From: Epilithonimonas lactis
GTDB taxonomy: Bacteria; Bacteroidota; Bacteroidia; Flavobacteriales; Weeksellaceae
DNA: 64,000 nucleotides
Assembly: GCF_900110605.1 (NCBI RefSeq)
Contig: NZ_FOFI01000004.1
Location: 186,001-250,000 of the forward strand
Direction: 5' to 3'
Of this stretch, positions 32,759-40,000 are shown one piece after another. Numbering within the stretch: position 1 is the stretch's first letter; each line of letters starts with the position of its first letter. The notes beneath the pieces were generated by a model. That model was given only the letters and a program-made list of their open reading frames with translations. It was not told the DNA's origin and ran no database searches. A program made the position numbers and the translations under genes.

Positions 32759-34546
32759 TTATATTTTCCTCTCTCCAATCTGCTGTCTCCACATTGCATA
32801 ATACAAACCTTTTTCGGCAATCAGATTGTCGTGAGAACCCATTTCTATGACTTGTCCGCGTTCCAAAACGTAGATTCTGTCGGCGTGCATTATGGTGCTC
32901 AATCGGTGGGCGATGAGAACGGTAATTTGTTCTTTTTGTTCAGAAATATCTTTGATGGTGGTTGTGATTTCTTCTTCCGTGATGCTGTCCAAAGCAGAAG
33001 TGGCTTCGTCAAAAATCAAAAGATGTGGTTTTCTCAACAATGCTCTGGCAATTGCAATTCTTTGTTTTTCGCCACCACTTAATTTCAATCCACCTTCGCC
33101 GATGACGGTTTCAATTCCTTTTTCGGCGCGTTCCAATAAGCCTGTGCAACTTGATTTTTTCAAAGCCATTTGGATATCAGCTTCGGTGGCGTCGGGATTT
33201 ACGAAAAGCAGATTTTCTCGGATAGTTCCAGCGAAAAGTTGCGTGTCTTGGGTCACAAAACCGATTTGATTTCTCAATTCATCAAAATCAAATTCCTTCC
33301 CATTAATTTCATTATAAAAAATATTCCCTTCCTGAGCGCGATAAAGTCCCACCAGAAGCTTAACCAACGTACTTTTCCCGGAACCACTTGGCCCGACAAA
33401 CGCAATCGTTTCGCCATTTTTGACATCAAATGAAATATTGTTCAAAGCCTTGTATTGCGCAGACTGATGCTTGAAAGAGACGTGTCTGAATTCAAGTTCC
33501 TCAATCGCGCCAATTTGTTTCGGTGTCAAAGGTTTTTCTTCGACTGGCTTCTTCATCAGGTTATCGAAATTTTTCAAGGACGCTTCGGCTTCTCGATAAG
33601 AAATGATGATGTTTCCAATCTCCTGCATCGGACCGAAAATAAAGAATCCGTAGAACATCAATGACAAATATTGTCCTGGCGTCACAATGTTTCTGAAAAT
33701 CAAATATAAAAGCGTCAGCGTAATCAATTGTTGAAGAAAATTCACCATCGTTCCTTGGATGAAACTTAATGAACGGATGCTTTTGACCTTCTTCAATTCA
33801 AGTCCGAGGATTTTGTAAGTGTTGTTGTTCAGACGTTTAACTTCTTGTTTGGTTAAGCCCAAACTTTTTACGATTTCGATATTTCTCAAACTTTCCGTCG
33901 TGCTTCCCGCTAAACTCGTGGTTTCAGTGACAATTGTTTTTTGGATATTTTTAATTCTTTTGCTTAATAGATTTGTGATAAAAGCAATGAGAAAAATTCC
34001 AACGACATAAACCGGCATTATCGACCAATGCAAACGAATCGCATAAACGGAAACGAAAATAATACTGACTAATATTCCAAAGAATATATTGATAAAATTG
34101 GTAATAAACTTCACCGAATCTTCTCTAACCTTAGTTAAAATCGATAAGGTCTCGCCACTTCTCTGGTCTTCAAATTCCTGATACGGCAACGCCATCGAGT
34201 GTTGTAGACCATCCGTGAAAATATTCGCCCCAAATTTCTGCGTAATCACACTCACGACATAATCCTGAAAAGCCTTAGCAATACGGCTTATCATCGCGGT
34301 TCCAATCAATAATCCAAGAAAATAAAACGCACCGTGGAAAACATCATTTCCATAAAGAAATTGATTCAGGTTTCTGGGCATTAATTTTTCTTTATCAAAA
34401 AAGTTGGGATGTGTGACCAATTGGTCGAGAATATTTCCTGTGATAGCGGGCGCAAACAAAGAAAAAACCTGATTGATAGTTGCTAAAATTAGGGAAGTAA
34501 TCAACAACCATTTGTGAGGTTTGAGATAGTGTAATAATGTCTTCAT
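32759..34546 (-). CDS. ABC exporter (fused membrane and ATPase domains)
   Basis: 595 aa, MsbA/MDR type. Six membrane segments (about 1-310), then the ATPase: Walker A FVGPSGSGKSTLVKLLVG, Q-loop FVTQDTQLF, signature LSGGEKQRIAIARALL, Walker B LLIFDEATSALD and the H-loop IAHRLST. It works as a homodimer, exporting lipids, drugs or peptides; the substrate is not readable. No peptidase domain is fused. It is transcribed against the CoA-transferase genes and separates them. Confidence 0.93.
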   Translation of the reverse strand: MKTLLHYLKPHKWLLITSLILATINQVFSLFAPAITGNILDQLVTHPNFFDKEKLMPRNLNQFLYGNDVFHGAFYFLGLLIGTAMISRIAKAFQDYVVSVITQKFGANIFTDGLQHSMALPYQEFEDQRSGETLSILTKVREDSVKFITNFINIFFGILVSIIFVSVYAIRLHWSIMPVYVVGIFLIAFITNLLSKRIKNIQKTIVTETTSLAGSTTESLRNIEIVKSLGLTKQEVKRLNNNTYKILGLELKKVKSIRSLSFIQGTMVNFLQQLITLTLLYLIFRNIVTPGQYLSLMFYGFFIFGPMQEIGNIIISYREAEASLKNFDNLMKKPVEEKPLTPKQIGAIEELEFRHVSFKHQSAQYKALNNISFDVKNGETIAFVGPSGSGKSTLVKLLVGLYRAQEGNIFYNEINGKEFDFDELRNQIGFVTQDTQLFAGTIRENLLFVNPDATEADIQMALKKSSCTGLLERAEKGIETVIGEGGLKLSGGEKQRIAIARALLRKPHLLIFDEATSALDSITEEEITTTIKDISEQKEQITVLIAHRLSTIMHADRIYVLERGQVIEMGSHDNLIAEKGLYYAMWRQQIGERKI

Positions 34547-34666
34547 AATAATTGGTGCAAAATTACTGATATAATTTCTCTTGACTCAGAAATAATTTAG
34601 GATTAATAGAATCTATAAAATCGATGAAGCCACATAGACAAAGATTAACTATATAACAAAGAAAAT

Positions 34667-34854
34667 AAACGCAAAGATTTAATTTGAAAATTGAAAATTT
34701 TAGATTGCAAAGACAGATAAATCTGTGTTGATGAAGCTTGCGGTTGAATTCTTTCAATCCAAAAAGTAATTAATTTTTTGACCTTCATCAAATCAATTTA
34801 TTGGTGATTCTTTGCTAACTTAAGTATGAATGTTTTAATAAATCTTTGCGTTTA
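34667..34854. repeat. Diverged inverted repeat with AAACGCAAAGATTTA arms
   Basis: Left arm TAAACGCAAAGATTTAATTT and right arm AATAAATCTTTGCGTTTAAA are inverted around about 150 bp. The arms resemble the other ACAAAG-type elements. The gap 34547-34938 holds this element and no gene I can support. Confidence 0.55.
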
Positions 34855-34938
34855 AATTTTGCATAATGAAAGGCAAATGTTATTAAAAAATGTTATGTAA
34901 TCAAGATTTTTATATAAATTGCAGGACAACATTTGACT

Positions 34939-35592
34939 ATGCTTACAAAAGAACAAATCGCACAGCGCATCTCCAAAGAAGTGAAAGACGGCTACTACGT
35001 AAACCTCGGAATCGGGATTCCGACATTGGTGGCAAACTACGTCCCAGACAATCTTTCCGTAGAATTCCAAAGTGAAAATGGTGTCTTGGGAATGGGACCT
35101 TTTCCATTCGAAGGCGAAGAAGATGCAGACCTTATCAATGCGGGAAAACAAACCATCACGATTCTACCGGGCGGTTCTTTTTTTGATTCGGCTTTCAGTT
35201 TTGGGATGATTAGAAGTCAAAAAGTTGACCTTACGATTCTCGGCGCAATGGAAGTTTCCGAAAACGGCGATATTGCCAATTGGAAAATTCCAGGCAAAAT
35301 GGTGAAAGGAATGGGTGGCGCAATGGATTTGGTAGCGTCGGCAGAAAATATCATCGTCGCAATGATGCACGTGAACAAAGCTGGAGAATCCAAGATTTTG
35401 AAGAATTGCACGCTTCCTTTGACAGGTGTGAATTGCGTCAAAAAAGTAGTGACAGAATTAGCCGTTTTGGAAGTGACCGACAAAGGTTTCAAACTTCTGG
35501 AAAGAGCTCCAGGAATTTCTGTAGATGAAATTATCAAAGCAACAGAAGCTGATTTGATTATTGAAGGTGAGATTCCGGAGATGCAGTTTTAA
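34939..35592 (+). CDS. scoB: 3-oxoacid CoA-transferase subunit B
   Basis: 217 aa from MLTKEQIAQRISKEV; a TTG two codons upstream is less likely. The catalytic Glu is in VEFQSENGVLGMGP (about residue 50), followed by GKQTITILPGGSFFDSAFSF and the LDLTILGAMEVSENGDIAN-like strand (here VDLTILGAMEVSENGDIAN). It forms the beta subunit of the enzyme with the subunit A gene 3 kb upstream. The thiolase at 17.8 kb is a possible metabolic partner. Confidence 0.93.
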   Translation: MLTKEQIAQRISKEVKDGYYVNLGIGIPTLVANYVPDNLSVEFQSENGVLGMGPFPFEGEEDADLINAGKQTITILPGGSFFDSAFSFGMIRSQKVDLTILGAMEVSENGDIANWKIPGKMVKGMGGAMDLVASAENIIVAMMHVNKAGESKILKNCTLPLTGVNCVKKVVTELAVLEVTDKGFKLLERAPGISVDEIIKATEADLIIEGEIPEMQF

Positions 35593-35624
35593 AAATTAAA
35601 AGATTAAATAATTAAAAGATTAAA

Positions 35625-35654
35625 AAAGTCGCAGAGTTTCCACTTTGCGACTTT
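35625..35654. terminator. Terminator after subunit B
   Basis: AAAGTCGCAGAG / CTTTGCGACTTT stem with A and T residues around it, between the convergent subunit B and DUF4197 genes. Confidence 0.75.
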
Positions 35655-35662
35655 AATTTTGT

Positions 35663-35704
35663 CTAAATTCTAAATTCTAAATTCTAAATTCTAAATTCTA
35701 AATT
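35663..35704. repeat. Six tandem 7-bp units (CTAAATT)
   Basis: CTAAATT repeated six times without interruption, the last unit running into the stop codon of the DUF4197 gene. Confidence 0.9.
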
Positions 35705-36519
35705 TATTTTTTAACCGCTCCAAAAACCTTTTGTAGAATAGAAGTGGTTCTCATAGCCGCATTGTTTCTGATTCCAGTTTCTTTTTCAGCCACCATTTTG
35801 AAAACACCGTTGATGGTTTCTGTGGTCACATATTCGTTAAGGTCCGTCGTTACAGCTTGTCCAGTGAAGGTGTTGTATTTTGAAATCATATTTTTCCAAA
35901 CCGTGTCTGCGCCAACTTTACTCAATGAAGCTTGTACTTTTGGCTGAAAAGCGGTGAAAAGTTGCGTCTGCGTTTTGGTTTGAAGATAATTGGTCGCTGC
36001 ATTGTTGCTTCCCAAAAGAATATTCTTTGCATCCGTAATTGTCATTGATGTTATCGCGCTTGCAAAAATCGGAGTTGCTTCTGTCACGGCGTCTTCTGCC
36101 GCTCTGTTGAGCAATTTAACGCCTTGGTCTGCCAGACTTCCTAAACCAATGCTTCTAAGTGTCGTATCAATCTTTCTCAGTTTTTCTGGCATTAAGATTT
36201 TAACGGCTTCATTTTTTAGGAAACCATCCGTTACACCTAATTTTTGTACGCCTTCTTTCACACCAAGATTCAAAGCTTCTTTTAGGCCTGATGATATTTG
36301 AGTGGAAGTTAAACTGCCGAGATTGATATTGGAATTTGAGTTCGTAGTCGTGGTGGTAGAACCCGTCGTAGTCGGGTTTTGTGTTTTCGTATTGTTCAAA
36401 TCTACGCCTGTTTTGGTTTTGACAGCTGATTTTAGAATATCAAAAATCTGTGTTTGCGTTTGCGCTTGAGAGGAAACTGAAAATATTAAACCAGCAGCTA
36501 AGAAAATCGTTTTTTTCAT
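35704..36519 (-). CDS. DUF4197 secreted protein
   Basis: 271 aa. Signal peptide 1-19 (SVSSQAQ), a Thr/Ser/Asn-rich linker (about 45-75), then the DUF4197 domain (about 75-271): ISSGLKEALNLGVKEGVQKL, ILMPEKLRKIDTTLRSIG, and near the end VTTETINGVFKMVAEKETGI. The family is exported and of unknown function. A -7 element TAAATTTG lies at 36536-36543 on the minus strand, 17 bp upstream of the start. It is monocistronic. Confidence 0.9.
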   Translation of the reverse strand: MKKTIFLAAGLIFSVSSQAQTQTQIFDILKSAVKTKTGVDLNNTKTQNPTTTGSTTTTTNSNSNINLGSLTSTQISSGLKEALNLGVKEGVQKLGVTDGFLKNEAVKILMPEKLRKIDTTLRSIGLGSLADQGVKLLNRAAEDAVTEATPIFASAITSMTITDAKNILLGSNNAATNYLQTKTQTQLFTAFQPKVQASLSKVGADTVWKNMISKYNTFTGQAVTTDLNEYVTTETINGVFKMVAEKETGIRNNAAMRTTSILQKVFGAVKK

Positions 36520-36613
36520 TATTTATAATTTTATACAAATTTAGATGATTAATTTGAAGCGTTGTTAAATGTACTCACAAAGTAATTTCTGAAAAATGTT
36601 ATTGTTATACACA

Positions 36614-36707
36614 ATCCCGCAGCCCGACTTGAGTGGAGCTCTTTTTTGAATTGGGAAAAGCCTTGGCAAAAAAAGCGGGAACGGAAGGCGGAAATAGCTG
36701 CCCAAAT
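36614..36707. repeat. Dispersed ~92-bp repeat, minus orientation
   Basis: Read on the minus strand: TTTGGGCAGCTATTTCCGCC, CCAAGGCTTTTCCC, AAAGAGCTCCACTCAAGTCG. It is the inverted, diverged partner of the element at 30882-30975 and lies between DUF4197 and the end of the GNAT-nitrilase gene. A shorter stretch at 14160-14185 (AGCCCGACCCGAGCGGTG) may be a fragment of the same family. Confidence 0.75.
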
Positions 36708-36708
36708 T

Positions 36709-38220
36709 TTAATTCTGATTTCGCAATATCACATCGTACAAATCCTGTCGTCTGTCGGTCAAAGTTTTCACGGCACCGTTGTAATGAAGCTCTTTCAATA
36801 AATTCAAATCCACATCGACAATGATGGTCATCTCGGTATTTGGCGTTGCTTCACCTTTGATGGCATTGGACGGAAACGCAAAATCCGAAGGCGTGAAAAC
36901 CGTGGCCTGACCGTATTGAATATCCATATTGTTCACGCCAGGTAAATTCCCTACGCAACCTGCAATCGCGACATAACATTCATTTTCTATGGCTCTTGCG
37001 GCCGCGCAATGGCGAACGCGCGTGTAAGCATTCTGAGTATCTGTAAGATAGGGGACGAATAGAATTTTCATTCCTTGGTCGGCCAGCAATCTAGGCAATT
37101 CTGGAAACTCGACATCATAGCAAATGATAACGCCCACTTTTCCACAATCTGTATCGAAGACCTTGATCTCATTTCCGCCGGTCATTCCGTAATATTTCTT
37201 TTCGTTTGGCGTGATGTGGACTTTTCTATATTCATCGATTTTTCCGTCTCGGTGAAGGAGATAACTCACGTTGAACAGTTGACCTTCCTCCAAGATCGGC
37301 ATACTTCCGGAGATGATATTGACATTGTAGCTGATAGCCATTTCGGAAATTTTTTCTTTGATCTCTTCCGTGAGTTCAGAGAGTTTTTCCATTGATTCTC
37401 TTTCATTCAAATGATTGAAAGGGGCGAGTAGAGGTGTGTTGAAGAGTTCCGGGAACAGACAAAAATCTGACTGGTAGCCAGCGACTGCATCTACGAAAAA
37501 TTCGACTTGTTTGTAAAATTCCTCAATGTCTTTTAAAGGTCGCATCTGCCACTGGATAAGGCCGAGGCGAATGACACTGTCCTGCATCGTATTTTTCTTC
37601 GCTGTGTAGTAGATGTTGTTCCATTGCAGAAGTACAGCGTATTCTTCGGACTCGGAATCGCCTTTGAGATAACCTTTCAGGATTTTGACAGGTGAGAAAT
37701 TATTACCAATTTGAAAACTCAAAACTGGGTCGAAGATTTCCTTGTTTCTCACTTTCGTGATGTATTCTCGAGGTGATAACTCTGAGCTATATAAATGATA
37801 ATTTGGGATTCTGCCACCTACGATGATGGATTTTAGATTCATAATTTCGCAGAGTTCTTTTCTTGCGTCGTACAATCTTCTGCCAAGTCTCAAAGCTCTG
37901 AAATCGGGATCCACGAAAACCTCGATGCCGTAAAGCACATTTCCGATATTGCTGTGCGTGTTGAAAGTCCCATTTCCTGTGATCTCATCGTAGGTATGTT
38001 GGTCGCCGTAAAGCTCGTAATTGACATTGATGGACAAAGCCGCTGCCGCCAATTTTCCATCGACGAGGATGCAAATTTGTCCTTCTGCAAATATGGATGT
38101 CAGCTTTTGGATATTCCTTTTGCTCCAGACATTGTCGTCAATCACGGGATAGGCTTTCTGCATTGCTTCTGCCAGATCATCATAATCATCAACGGTCAAT
38201 TTTCTAATTTCTACCTGCAT
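36709..38220 (-). CDS. GNAT acetyltransferase fused to a carbon-nitrogen hydrolase
   Basis: 503 aa. N-terminal GNAT domain (about 1-190; FVDPDFRALRLGRRLYDARK is the acetyl-CoA loop) and C-terminal nitrilase-superfamily domain (about 215-500). The catalytic triad of the latter is visible: Glu in CLFPELFNTP, Lys in EYRKVHITPNEK, Cys in VGVIICYDVEFPEL. This two-domain arrangement is a recognised but uncharacterised family. The start overlaps the sirtuin stop by 1 bp (TAATG), so it is coupled to a deacylase and may act in the same acyl-group economy. That link is inference. Confidence 0.93.
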   Translation of the reverse strand: MQVEIRKLTVDDYDDLAEAMQKAYPVIDDNVWSKRNIQKLTSIFAEGQICILVDGKLAAAALSINVNYELYGDQHTYDEITGNGTFNTHSNIGNVLYGIEVFVDPDFRALRLGRRLYDARKELCEIMNLKSIIVGGRIPNYHLYSSELSPREYITKVRNKEIFDPVLSFQIGNNFSPVKILKGYLKGDSESEEYAVLLQWNNIYYTAKKNTMQDSVIRLGLIQWQMRPLKDIEEFYKQVEFFVDAVAGYQSDFCLFPELFNTPLLAPFNHLNERESMEKLSELTEEIKEKISEMAISYNVNIISGSMPILEEGQLFNVSYLLHRDGKIDEYRKVHITPNEKKYYGMTGGNEIKVFDTDCGKVGVIICYDVEFPELPRLLADQGMKILFVPYLTDTQNAYTRVRHCAAARAIENECYVAIAGCVGNLPGVNNMDIQYGQATVFTPSDFAFPSNAIKGEATPNTEMTIIVDVDLNLLKELHYNGAVKTLTDRRQDLYDVILRNQN

Positions 38221-38912
38221 TATTTATACTTTTCTATTAATATTTGTTTTAAAGTTTTCATTCCTTCCGTGGCCGAGGCTTTGAAATAATTCTCATTTCG
38301 GGTGAACGAGTTTGGATTTTCTAGGTTAGGGTCGATGACAAAAACTTCGCAATGACTTGGAACATATCTCACGACAGAAGCCGCGGGATAAACCTGCATC
38401 GAAGTTCCGATGACCAGGAACAAATCAGCTTGTGAAGCAATCTCAATCGCATTGTCCATCTCAGGAACCATTTCGCCAAACCAGACAATGTGAGGGCGAA
38501 GTTGCGAGCCATCGCTATGAAGATCGCCTAAATGAATATCGTCTTCCCAATCCAATATTTTATTTTCATTATCGACAGATCTTGCTTTCTTAAGTTCGCC
38601 GTGAAGATGAATGATCTTGGTGGAACCGCCTCGCTCGTGAAGATCATCCACATTCTGCGTGATGATGTAAACATCAAAGAAATCCTCCAGTTCTGCAAGC
38701 AATTTGTGAGCCGCATTGGGTTCTACGTCTTTCAGCTGTTTCCTTCTGGCATTATAAAAGTCCAAAACCAACTTCGGGTTTTTAGCAAAACCTTCGGGCG
38801 AAGCGACATCTTCCACACGGTGATTTTCCCAAAGTCCATTGGAATCACGAAATGTTTTGATACCACTTTCTGCTGAAATGCCTGCGCCGGAAAGCACGAC
38901 CAGTTTCTTCAT
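38220..38912 (-). CDS. cobB: NAD-dependent protein deacylase (sirtuin, CobB-like)
   Basis: 230 aa from MKKLVVLSGAGISAESGI; an upstream ATG in the frame adds 18 residues overlapping the previous gene and is unlikely. NAD-binding motifs: GAGISAESGIKTFRDSNGLW, QNVDDLHERGG, HLHGEL (catalytic His) and VWFGEMVPEM. DFYNARRKQL holds the Tyr-x-x-Arg pair of class III sirtuins, which favours removal of succinyl or malonyl groups as well as acetyl. The four zinc cysteines expected around ARSVDNENKILDW and LHSDGSQLRPH are all missing. It overlaps DUF72 by 4 bp and the GNAT-nitrilase gene by 1 bp. Confidence 0.92.
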   Translation of the reverse strand: MKKLVVLSGAGISAESGIKTFRDSNGLWENHRVEDVASPEGFAKNPKLVLDFYNARRKQLKDVEPNAAHKLLAELEDFFDVYIITQNVDDLHERGGSTKIIHLHGELKKARSVDNENKILDWEDDIHLGDLHSDGSQLRPHIVWFGEMVPEMDNAIEIASQADLFLVIGTSMQVYPAASVVRYVPSHCEVFVIDPNLENPNSFTRNENYFKASATEGMKTLKQILIEKYK

Positions 38913-39646
38913 TGATTTAAAATTTTCTTTAAATATAATGAATTTTCCACCGCAGAAGTTCCCCAAGTGTTATTGAACATGATGTAAAATTCCTTTTCAG
39001 TTTTTTTAATTTTCTCTGCCAGGTCATTTAAAAAGTCTTCTGAATAAGGCGATTTATAAAGCGTCGGTTTCCCATGGAGGCGATAGTAGCCGATTTTCGA
39101 ATTGGTGACAATAATATCTTCGGATAAATTTCCTGGAAAACTTGTTCCGCTGAAAATCCATTTTTTGTCTTTGAATATTTTTAAAATCTCGTCACTCCAC
39201 CAGGAATTATGACGAAATTCTACCACAATTAGAAAGCCATCAGGCAGATTTTCATTAAGCCATTTCAGATTTTCTGATGTGTAATGAAAGGAAGGCGGAA
39301 ATTGGAAAAGAAAGCCTGCCAACTTTTCCCCAAGATGAGTCTTGATGTAATTGCAGAATTCTTCAATCTCCTCTTTCTTATTTTCAAAAGGTTTTTGATG
39401 AGAAATCGTTTTTGGAATTTTAATAAAGAATTTGAAGTCATCTGGCGTTTCATATACCCATTTTTGAAGTGTTTTAGCCGTTGGTTTTCTGTAAAATGTG
39501 CTGTTAATTTCCACAATATCAAATCTCTGAGAATATAATTTCAGGAAATCCTTGTTCTGAGAATCTGCAGGATAAAGCGAACCTTTCCAGTCTGCATTGT
39601 AAAATCCGGAACAGCCAATGTGGTATTTTGTCTTCGAAGTTTTCAT
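38909..39646 (-). CDS. DUF72-family protein
   Basis: 245 aa, cytosolic, TIM-barrel type. The family pattern is clear: YHIGCSGFYNADWKGSLYPA at the start, then FDIVEINSTFYRKPTAKTLQ, the middle FPPSFHYTSENLKWL, VVEFRHNSWW and the C-terminal FNNTWGTSAVENSLYL. The biochemical function is unknown. First gene of a three-gene unit; its stop overlaps the sirtuin start (ATGA), so translation is coupled. Confidence 0.9.
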   Translation of the reverse strand: MKTSKTKYHIGCSGFYNADWKGSLYPADSQNKDFLKLYSQRFDIVEINSTFYRKPTAKTLQKWVYETPDDFKFFIKIPKTISHQKPFENKKEEIEEFCNYIKTHLGEKLAGFLFQFPPSFHYTSENLKWLNENLPDGFLIVVEFRHNSWWSDEILKIFKDKKWIFSGTSFPGNLSEDIIVTNSKIGYYRLHGKPTLYKSPYSEDFLNDLAEKIKKTEKEFYIMFNNTWGTSAVENSLYLKKILNQ

Positions 39647-39740
39647 TTTTATTAATGATTAATTTCTGTGCCAATTATCATTAAATCAATTAATTAAATC
39701 TGTTATGATATTTATCATACCGAATTAGTATGAAATAAAT

Positions 39741-39772
39741 TTGGATGGATAAATCTTTTGACCCTACTTTTG
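39741..39772 (+). promoter_or_regulatory. Bacteroidota-type promoter of the riboswitch transcript
   Basis: TTG (39741-39743), 21 bp, TACTTTTG (39765-39772). Transcription would start about 39779, just before the aptamer. Confidence 0.6.
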
Positions 39773-39797
39773 CAAAGTGATTACGAATTGCTGTCAT

Positions 39798-39897
39798 ACT
39801 TATTAAGAAAGACCGAGGGAACTGACCTTATGACGTCTTAACAACCTGCCGAGAGGAAAGGTGTTGCATTCAGCCTTTGAAAAAAGGAAAAATAAGT
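39798..39897 (+). promoter_or_regulatory. SAM-I (S-box) riboswitch aptamer
   Basis: The P1 stem is ACTTATT (39798-39804) with AATAAGT (39891-39897). Between them are the conserved S-box segments AAGAAAGACCGAGGGAACTG, CAACCTGCC, and AAGGTGTTGCATTCAGCC, in the right order and spacing. SAM binding should favour the terminator that follows, so the receptor gene is repressed when S-adenosylmethionine is plentiful. The assignment rests on conserved elements read by eye. Confidence 0.88.
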
Positions 39898-39936
39898 TTA
39901 AAAGTTTTTATTATTGGACCAAACACATCCTTATAT

Positions 39937-39973
39937 AACTTCTTCTAGACTTGTCTGGGGGAAGTTTTTTTTT
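39937..39973 (+). terminator. Riboswitch-controlled terminator
   Basis: AACTTC...GAAGTT stem followed by ten T residues, 28 bp before the TonB receptor start. The AAGTTTAAAAGTTTTT segment upstream (39894-39909) could pair with the AACTT half as an antiterminator. Confidence 0.8.
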
Positions 39974-40000
39974 ATTTATAGAACGTAAAATTTAGAATAT

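Noticed and set aside
34563..34757. 64-aa minus-strand frame upstream of the ABC exporter
   Set aside because: It lies in the inverted-repeat spacer, is Phe/Leu/Cys-rich and has no homologous pattern.
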